A model generated the notes under the pieces. It saw nothing but the letters and a program-made list of their open reading frames with translations, was not told the DNA's origin and did not search any database. Below are positions 6,517 through 10,902 of a stretch of 10,902 nucleotides of DNA, piece by piece. Origin of the DNA: Syntrophaceae bacterium (GTDB lineage: Bacteria; Desulfobacterota; SM23-61); NCBI GenBank assembly GCA_003154025.1, contig PMCE01000493.1, forward strand, positions 5,371-16,272, read 5' to 3'. The translations under genes were made by a program, and so were the position numbers. How positions within the stretch are numbered: position 1 is the first letter of the stretch; each line of letters starts with the position of its first letter.

Positions 6517-7377
6517 TCATCCTGCCGCCAACGCAATCACCCCCGCGACGATCGCCGCCGCTGCCGGCAGCCTCCGGCGGGCATTCCCCTCAGCCAGGAG
6601 CCGCGATCCCATTACCGCGCCGATCAAAATGCTCACCTCCCGCGCCGGGGCGATGTAGCTTACCGGCGCGGTGATCAGTGCCGTCAGAACCATGATGTAA
6701 GACAGCGGGCAGAGAAGGGCCACCCCGACCGCCTCCTTTCGGTGAATTTTCCATTCCTTCCGGACGTCTCCCCATTTCCCGAAAGCCACCGGGCCGAGCA
6801 TGATCACCCGAGCCAGGGTCGTGCAGTAATCCTGAAGCAGGGGAGGGATGAGGAGGGTGCTGACGGCGTATTTGTCCCAGAGGGTATAGGCGGCGATGAT
6901 GATTCCGGTGATTAACCCGTATCCTACCCCCCATTTGCGACTCCCCTTGGAACTGCCCGAGCCGCCGGTTAGGAAGAATACCCCTGCCGCCACCAGAAAA
7001 GCCCCCACAAGAGCCAGGGCGCTGGGTCTCTCCCCTAGAAATAGAACCGCAGCCAGAGTGGAAAGAGTGGGCCCGGTCCCCCGGGCGAGAGGATAGACCA
7101 AGGACAAATCCCCCACTCGATACCCTTTCTGGAGAATCAGGAAGTAAGCCAGATGGATCAAGGCGCTGCCGACCATGAAGACGAGTTGGAGAGGGCCGAT
7201 ATACGGTTTTTGCCACAGGTAAATGAAGATGGCCACGGGGGCATAAAAGAGGGATGAGAGCGCGGCGAAGAGCCAGACAAAGGCGGCCCCTCCTTGGCCG
7301 GCGCGTTTGGCGAGATAATTCCAGGTGGCGTGAATGAAGGCGGCCGAAAGAACCAGGCCGAGAGCGAATGCGGTCAT
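6517..7377 (-). CDS. EamA-family (DMT superfamily) transporter under riboswitch control
   Basis: This 286-residue, strongly hydrophobic protein is of standard EamA length. It has two homologous halves (about 4-136 and 150-284) totalling roughly ten membrane helices. Hallmark segments are DLSLVYPLARGTGPTLST in the first half, then FLGERPS. The second half has APVSYIAPAREVSILIGAV and a following RLLAEGN. These resemble the ends of helices 4 and 9 in drug/metabolite exporters. AGGAGG at 7383-7388 sits 5 nt from the ATG at 7377. The gene has its own promoter and a 5' leader with a ykkC-family aptamer and terminator, so its expression should respond to a small ligand (guanidine, ppGpp, PRPP or related). 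If the ligand is guanidine, an export role would fit; if ppGpp, amino-acid movement would. Substrate is otherwise unknown. Confidence 0.9.
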   Translation of the reverse strand: MTAFALGLVLSAAFIHATWNYLAKRAGQGGAAFVWLFAALSSLFYAPVAIFIYLWQKPYIGPLQLVFMVGSALIHLAYFLILQKGYRVGDLSLVYPLARGTGPTLSTLAAVLFLGERPSALALVGAFLVAAGVFFLTGGSGSSKGSRKWGVGYGLITGIIIAAYTLWDKYAVSTLLIPPLLQDYCTTLARVIMLGPVAFGKWGDVRKEWKIHRKEAVGVALLCPLSYIMVLTALITAPVSYIAPAREVSILIGAVMGSRLLAEGNARRRLPAAAAIVAGVIALAAG

Positions 7378-7388
7378 GACACCCTCCT

Positions 7389-7436
7389 AAAAAGAAAAAG
7401 GATAGAGTAGAGACAAGACAGCGTCTCAACCTATCC
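7389..7436 (-). terminator. Intrinsic terminator/attenuator in the EamA leader
   Basis: On the reverse strand, GGATAG (7436-7431) pairs with CTATCC (7405-7400). After a small internal loop, GAGAC (7427-7423) pairs with GTCTC (7414-7410) around an 8-nt loop. TTTTTCTTTTT follows at once (7399-7389), then AGGAGG (7388-7383). A stem plus U-tract placed directly before the ribosome binding site is the classic attenuator layout. It would stop transcription before the transporter unless the upstream aptamer captures its 5' arm. Confidence 0.8.
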
Positions 7437-7540
7437 CCTCTGGCCTTTTATTCCCCAAGGTGCATGCCGCTACGGGCTTTGTGTAGCGCTCGGTCCAGAC
7501 CTGGTATGGATCAGCGGAACCCTAGCTACCCGTCGGTTGA
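7426..7540 (-). promoter_or_regulatory. ykkC-family riboswitch aptamer (guanidine-I / ppGpp / PRPP class)
   Basis: The reverse strand reads, in order, CTAGGGTTCCG (7525-7515), CTGGACCGAGCG (7498-7487), a hairpin CGCTAC/GTAGCG (7488-7483 with 7473-7468), and GGGGAATAAAAGGCCAG (7456-7440). The ykkC consensus has CUAGGGUUCCG, CUGGUCCGAG, a variable hairpin and GGGA-AAAAGCCCRG in the same order and spacing. TCAACC (7540-7535) pairs with GGTTGA (7431-7426) to close the element, like the P0 helix of the ppGpp/PRPP subtypes. The same GGTTGA lies in the terminator's 5' arm, so ligand binding should favour read-through (ON switch). Which ligand it binds cannot be settled by eye; variant bases in the 3' half (GGCCAG for GCCCAG) make a divergent subtype possible. 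Confidence 0.75.
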
Positions 7541-7546
7541 TGGCTC

Positions 7547-7576
7547 AATATACTATCCAATTTTTGACTTCGTCAA
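7547..7576 (-). promoter_or_regulatory. Sigma-70-type promoter for the riboswitch-EamA transcript
   Basis: On the reverse strand TTGACG (7576-7571) and TATATT (7552-7547) are separated by 18 nt, each matching the consensus at five of six positions. A start about 7 nt downstream would fall near 7540, exactly where the outer helix of the aptamer begins. This agreement supports both calls. Confidence 0.65.
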
Positions 7577-7820
7577 CAAAAATGCGGAGGGCGGAAAAAC
7601 AAAAACCGTAAGACATGTTCTCTCGCAGAGGCCGCAGGGTACGCAGAGAAAACTTGAAATAGAACGACCTGCAAAACCAGGCGGTAACATTTTGGAATTT
7701 TTCTTTCCCTGTGAGCCCTGCGGCCTCAGCGAAGCGGGCGAGAGGAAAGCCTTTGCCTTGACGTTCCTTGACTCAAGCCTTTCGCGTAACGCTCCTCGAA
7801 GTGGTCGATTCTCGACTCCA
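7577..7820. repeat. Long imperfect inverted repeat between the EamA promoter and the FrnE-like gene
   Basis: gaggccgcaggg (7628-7639) has an exact inverted copy ccctgcggcctc (7716-7727). The surrounding bases extend the similarity to arms of roughly 7619-7652 and 7698-7745, each also showing CTCGC and CAGAGAAAA/TTTTCTTTCCCTG ends. This is probably a dispersed repeat unit or a stem ending the leftward FrnE transcript. A rightward open frame covering 7464-7844 runs across the riboswitch and repeats and has no recognisable protein features, so no gene is called here. Confidence 0.6.
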
Positions 7821-8477
7821 TCACTTTCTTTTCCTGACTCCTGAATCCTGACTCCTGACTCCTCTTTTTTTGACTCCGTTGTTCTCCAGGAACTGTTCCA
7901 GCACCTCGTAGGGCTGAGCCCCTACCACAGACTGGTGATCGATCACAAACGTGGGCACTGCGGTTATACCCATTTCCATGCAGAGCTTCCAGTCCGCATC
8001 CACTTTCTCCTTGAAAGCTCTCGATTCCAGAATTTCCCCCGCTTCCTTCCCGGGCAGCCCAACTTTTTTCGCCAGTTCGATCAGCACGGCCTTCTTGCCG
8101 ATATTCTTCCCGTCCACAAAGTAAGCCCGGAATACCGAATCGTGAAATTCATCCCCCCTGCCCTTCTCTTCCGCCCATTTACCCAGTTCCTGGGCCAGCC
8201 TGCTGTTGTAGGTCATCTTCCGGGTCCCCAACGGAAGACCGAGGTCCTCGGCGACCTTCTTCAATCGCGCCAGCATGGTGGGGATATCCATATTCCGCCC
8301 GACAAACAGGTCCTCCAGGGAGCGTCCTTCTTCCGGAGTTTCCGGGTGCAGGGGAAAGGCCTTCCATTGAACCTCGACCTCAAAGTTCTGTTTCAGTTTT
8401 TCAATACGCCCGGTACTGAAGTAGCACCAGGGTCAGATGTAGTCGGAAAATACTTCCAGCTTCATCGGCTTGCCCAT
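7821..8477 (-). CDS. Selenocysteine-containing FrnE/DsbA-like thiol oxidoreductase (UGA read as Sec)
   Basis: From ATG at 8477 the frame reads MGKPMKLEVFSDYI, then TGA (8435-8433), then PWCYFS, and is open for 203 further codons to TGA at 7823-7821. Family members have SDxxCPWCYxG here, so the UGA replaces the first, attacking Cys of the CxxC: Sec15-Pro-Trp-Cys18. Homology is continuous on both sides: VEVQWKAFPLHPE before the insert domain, and MGITAVPTFVI with cis-Pro175 and GAQPYEVLEQ after it. With Sec the protein is 218 residues, normal for FrnE; a caller treating UGA as stop would start at the internal Met63. AGGGG (8488-8484) precedes the ATG by 6 nt. There is no signal peptide, so it is a cytoplasmic redox enzyme. 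The last 12 or so residues (after NNGVKKR) come from a heptamer repeat. A nonsense mutation is the alternative. Confidence 0.85.
7832..7866. repeat. Heptamer tandem array (TCCTGAC) inside the FrnE-like C-terminus
   Basis: Units tcctgac, tcctgaa, tcctgac, tcctgac and a partial tcctctt run at exact 7-bp period from 7832 to 7866. The array lies within the reading frame of the leftward selenoprotein and encodes its non-conserved, arginine-rich tail before the stop at 7821-7823. Confidence 0.85.
8400..8435 (-). promoter_or_regulatory. Candidate bacterial SECIS element with its UGA codon
   Basis: Downstream of the UGA (8435-8433) in the mRNA, after 12 nt, UUCAGUAC (8420-8413) pairs with GUAUUGAA (8407-8400) in 8 bp (one G-U) around loop CGGGC (8412-8408). 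Bacterial SECIS stems sit just 3' of the UGA, with a loop roughly 16-37 nt away that carries G residues for SelB; here the loop begins 21 nt after the UGA and has GGG. A second, overlapping stem (CCC-GGU / ACC-GGG with a bulged U) is possible closer to the codon. Confidence 0.7.
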
Positions 8478-8720
8478 AGGATTCCCCTTTCCTTGTACTT
8501 GGGTTTAAGACTTCCTTTATTATACGGTTCCTTTAGCATGCAAAAAATTGGCCAAAGGCAGGGGAATGGATATAGTATAATAAATTTGGTTCCCACGGAT
8601 AAGGATGGGTGACACAAATAATGCTTTTCCCCAGTTCAAGGGGAAAAACTTTATCGCGTCAAGATGATCTAATCCCCCTCTTTCCATTCCCACAGGGAAA
8701 GAATAAAATGGGGTTTCGGC
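8478..8720. promoter_or_regulatory. Divergent promoter region between the selenoprotein and the YtkA-like gene
   Basis: A perfect TATAAT lies on each strand: 8524-8519 on the reverse strand, 42 bp before the selenoprotein ATG, and 8576-8581 on the forward strand, 140 bp before the YtkA-like gene. Neither has a good -35 box, so activators may be needed or one match may be chance. In the long forward leader, ttttcccc (8625-8632) pairs perfectly with ggggaaaa (8640-8647) around a 7-nt loop. It is not followed by a T-run, so it is not a terminator; I do not match it to a known riboswitch. Confidence 0.45.
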
Positions 8721-9113
8721 ATGAACAGGTGGATCGCATTCATTTTCATCCTGGCTTTTTTCGCCGCCAACGCCGCCCATGGACGTAGGTTGGAGATAAA
8801 AAAGACGCAGGACGATTATCAGATCACCGTACAATTGGGCAAGCATCCGCCGGTGCAGGGCGACAACCCGATGGAGATCGAAATAAAGGATACCCGGGGG
8901 AAATCGATTGCCGATGCCCAGGTGCTGGTGAATTACTACATGCCCCCTATGCCCCGCATGGCTCCGATGAACTATAAAACCGATGCCCGGTTTTCCAGGG
9001 GGAAGTATAAGACCACCATGAACATCATCATGTCCGGCCCCTGGATCATACGGGTCCTCATCACCCGGGGCGGCAAGACTTCCCTCGTAAAATTTAATGT
9101 AGATGCACAATGA
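8721..9113 (+). CDS. Exported YtkA/FixH-like domain protein, methionine-rich
   Basis: This 130-residue protein begins with a signal peptide (Arg3, hydrophobic WIAFIFILAFFAANAA, likely cleavage around 20). It continues as a small beta-sandwich of the YtkA/FixH-like type. The typical landmarks are a Met/Pro loop VNYYMPPMPRMAPMNY near residues 72-87, then GKYKTTMNIIMSGPWIIRVLI, where the family has a GxY...MxGxW pattern. Such domains occur in copper-handling and cytochrome-oxidase assembly systems, and the six or so clustered methionines would suit Cu(I) binding, but no copper gene adjoins. The ATG at 8721 has only a weak GGGG (8710-8713) upstream. It is divergent from the redox selenoprotein and 147 bp before the exported protease; periplasmic location is likely. 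Confidence 0.75.
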   Translation: MNRWIAFIFILAFFAANAAHGRRLEIKKTQDDYQITVQLGKHPPVQGDNPMEIEIKDTRGKSIADAQVLVNYYMPPMPRMAPMNYKTDARFSRGKYKTTMNIIMSGPWIIRVLITRGGKTSLVKFNVDAQ

Positions 9114-9260
9114 AAACACGTTGCTGGTTTCTGGTTGCTGGTTATTCAATTTTCGTTGCTGATTCCTTGTAGATGATTGAAACCTGGCCAGCACCCAGTA
9201 AGGAATAGCCAGGAACGAGGAACGAGCAACGAGTAACTAGCAACGAATAAAGGCTTTTCC
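9114..9260. repeat. Inverted pair of heptamer arrays
   Basis: Left array: gttgctg, gtttctg, gttgctg, gttattc (9120-9147). Right array: aacgagg, aacgagc, aacgagt, aactagc, aacgaat (9214-9248). The right array's reverse complement (gttgctagttactcgttgct...) resembles the left array, so the two can fold on each other. The right array runs up to the AAAGG ribosome binding site (9249-9253) of the protease gene. Confidence 0.8.
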
Positions 9261-10739
9261 ATGATCAAAACCCTCAAAATCCCCCGACCTCGCCCCTCTA
9301 TCCTCTTCGCCCTTATCCTCGTAGCCTCCTTTTCAATCTTATTGGGGGCCGTCTCTCCGGCCCTGGCCCAGTCGGACTTACCCGGCCTGATCAAGAAAGC
9401 TGAATCCTCCATCGTGGTTATCCTGACCTACACGGAGGAAGGGGATCATCTCGGGCAGGGAACGGGGTTCTTCATCGACAAGAACGGCGAGGTGATTACC
9501 AATCAGCACGTTCTTCACCGGGCCAGCCGCTCCATAGTAAAAATATCCAGCGGGGAAGAATTTCCGGTCAAAGGGGTGGTAGCCGAAGATCCCGAAGGAG
9601 ATCTGTTGAGAATCTCGGTGGACATTCCTCCAGAAAAGGTCATCCCCTTGCCCGTCAGTCCAACGACTCCCCAGGTCGGGGAGAGAGTGGTGGTGATCGG
9701 GACTCCTTTAGGTCTGGACCAAACGGTTTCCGACGGGATTGTCTCGGCCATCCGGGACATCCCTACATTCGGGAAAATCATCCAGATGACCGCCCCCATA
9801 TCCCCAGGGTCGAGCGGGAGCCCGGTGCTCAACATGAAGGGGGAGGCCGTGGGGGTGGCCACTTTTCTCCTCCTGGCCGGGCAGAATCTCAATTTTGCCG
9901 TTCCCGCGGAGAGGATCTCGCAAATGACCAGGGGGGCGGGGAAGACTCTCCCGGAAAGAGAAACGATCCGCAAGGGCGCAGACTCGGCTGAAGCCACCCA
10001 AGCCTACGCCAGCGGCCTGCGCTACCTCTGGGCGGGGAAATGCGAAATGGCCCTCCCCTATTTCGTCGAAGCCGCTGAAATGAACCCGGATCACCCCGGA
10101 GCTTTTTTCCAGATGGGGTACTGCCTGGCCCAGATGGGAAAGAACCAGGAAGCCGTCGCCCCCTACCTGAGGGCGATTCAACTTCGGCCCCAAGACCCCA
10201 TCATTTACAGCAACCTCTGCGGAGTTTATGGCCAGCTGGGCCGGTATGGAGAGGCCGTGGAAGCCTGTAACCAGGCCGTCAAGCTTAAACCGAATTTGGC
10301 GGAGGCCCACAACAATCTGGCCTGGTCCTATCACCAGGAGGGACGTCATTCCGAGGCGGTGGAATCCAGCAAACGAGCTATCCGTCTCCAGCCGGATTTC
10401 GCCCTGGCCCATTACAACCTGGGCAACGGTTATGCCGGCCTGAAAAAATATACCGAAGCTGCCGACGCCTTTAAACAGGCCATCCGCCTGGATTATGACT
10501 ATGCCGAAGCCCACCTGAATCTTGGGGCCGCTTACAACCAGATGGGCCGGTATCCAGAGGCTATCGAATCATACAAGCGAGCCCTCAAGCTGAAGCCGCT
10601 CATGCCGGAAGGGCATTTAAACCTGGGGATGACCCAACTGAAATTGGGGGACAAAGGCTCGGCGATCGAAGAATACAAGATTCTGAAAGACCTGGACAAA
10701 GAGATGGCCAACCGGTTGTTCAATTTGATATACGAATGA
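9261..10739 (+). CDS. Exported trypsin-like (HtrA-type) serine protease fused to seven TPRs
   Basis: This 492-residue protein has a signal peptide ending near ALA-QS (residue 36-37), then a chymotrypsin-fold domain at about 40-225. The triad is His83 in TNQHVL, Asp114 in DPEGDLLRI and Ser185 in SPGSSGSPV, which replaces the common GNSGGP. There is no PDZ domain, which HtrA/DegP proteins normally have. Instead seven tetratricopeptide repeats fill 247-490, each about 34 residues with the usual G-Y and A-P spacing, for example AHNNLAWSYHQEG...AIRLQPDF. It should act in the periplasm or on the outer face, with the TPRs recruiting substrate or partners. AAAGG at 9249-9253 precedes the ATG by 7 nt. 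It appears monocistronic and is followed by a strong stem-loop. The triad looks intact, so activity is likely; the target is unknown. Confidence 0.9.
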   Translation: MIKTLKIPRPRPSILFALILVASFSILLGAVSPALAQSDLPGLIKKAESSIVVILTYTEEGDHLGQGTGFFIDKNGEVITNQHVLHRASRSIVKISSGEEFPVKGVVAEDPEGDLLRISVDIPPEKVIPLPVSPTTPQVGERVVVIGTPLGLDQTVSDGIVSAIRDIPTFGKIIQMTAPISPGSSGSPVLNMKGEAVGVATFLLLAGQNLNFAVPAERISQMTRGAGKTLPERETIRKGADSAEATQAYASGLRYLWAGKCEMALPYFVEAAEMNPDHPGAFFQMGYCLAQMGKNQEAVAPYLRAIQLRPQDPIIYSNLCGVYGQLGRYGEAVEACNQAVKLKPNLAEAHNNLAWSYHQEGRHSEAVESSKRAIRLQPDFALAHYNLGNGYAGLKKYTEAADAFKQAIRLDYDYAEAHLNLGAAYNQMGRYPEAIESYKRALKLKPLMPEGHLNLGMTQLKLGDKGSAIEEYKILKDLDKEMANRLFNLIYE

Positions 10740-10748
10740 CCCGGCCTT

Positions 10749-10847
10749 AGTTTCGAGTTTCAAGTTTCGGGTTTCGGGTTAAATTCAAGTCTGCCCAAGA
10801 CGGCCTACCCAACCTGAAACTCGAAACCTGAAACCCGAAACTTTTTT
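10749..10847 (+). terminator. Heptamer inverted repeat with T6 run: likely terminator of the protease gene
   Basis: The arms 10749-10780 and 10811-10842 are 32 nt each, built from 7-bp units (agtttcg, agtttca... and cctgaaa, ctcgaaa...). They pair at 28 Watson-Crick and 2 G-U positions with 2 mismatches, around a 30-nt loop, and tttttt (10842-10847) follows. It starts 10 bp after the stop codon. Confidence 0.75.
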
Positions 10848-10902
10848 AAAGCTCCGGCGCCCCCGAAGGAATCACGCACACAAAAATAAAGGGGCTTTCC
10901 CC
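10848..10902. other. Right-edge sequence, no gene seen
   Basis: These 55 bp hold no open frame of note. A short ggggctttcccc stem ends at the window boundary and cannot be judged without the next sequence. Confidence 0.3.

Noticed and set aside
7464..7844. 126-codon forward open frame
   Set aside because: It runs antisense through the riboswitch and promoter and then through the inverted repeat and heptamer array; no motif, no ribosome binding site, composition reflects the repeats.
8433..8435. UGA reassigned to tryptophan, or a plain pseudogene
   Set aside because: UGA is the normal stop for most genes here, the family has Cys rather than Trp at this site, and the frame is otherwise intact with a SECIS-like stem.

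Overview
The window (10,902 bp, GC-rich genes with ordinary bacterial Shine-Dalgarno starts) looks like the chromosome of an uncultivated, probably anaerobic or microaerobic Gram-negative bacterium. My best guess is Desulfobacterota (deltaproteobacterial) or a neighbouring lineage. The hints are a corrinoid methyltransferase, apparent use of selenocysteine, a PilZ protein, exported proteins with N-terminal signal peptides, and many short-period tandem repeats between genes. The taxon is inference only. There is no transposase, phage gene, rRNA, tRNA or CRISPR array.

Layout. 1-290 (-): 5' part of a zinc-dependent medium-chain alcohol dehydrogenase that runs off the left edge. 686-1528 (+): nitrilase-superfamily C-N hydrolase. 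1793-2770 (+): M29/NicX-like metalloenzyme. 2885-4804 (+): UroD-type methyltransferase fused to a corrinoid-binding module. 4935-5579 (+): YkgJ-type cysteine-cluster protein. 5576-5820 (+): possible broken small gene with a perfect Shine-Dalgarno. 6002-6376 (+): PilZ protein. 6517-7377 (-): EamA/DMT transporter behind a long structured leader. 7821-8477 (-): FrnE/DsbA-like thiol oxidoreductase with an in-frame UGA at the first cysteine of its CxxC. 8721-9113 (+): exported YtkA/FixH-like protein. 9261-10739 (+): exported trypsin-like protease fused to seven TPRs.

Two elements stand out. (1) The FrnE-like gene reads ...SDYI-UGA-PWC..., where the family has CPWC. An 8-bp stem with a G-rich loop follows the UGA at bacterial-SECIS distance, so this is most likely a selenoprotein that would be truncated to 156 codons by naive gene calling. 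(2) The EamA transporter has a leader holding a consensus-like promoter, a ykkC-family riboswitch aptamer, an intrinsic terminator and then the ribosome binding site. The outer aptamer helix shares bases with the terminator, which predicts ligand-dependent antitermination.

The + strand genes from 686 to 4804 could form a small catabolic group (amidase, metal-dependent ring-cleaving or peptidase-like enzyme, corrinoid methyl transfer), but the substrate cannot be read from the sequence. Many intergenic gaps carry arrays of 7-bp or 10-bp imperfect repeats, often as inverted pairs. One forms a likely terminator after the protease gene, and another has been read into the C-terminus of the selenoprotein.
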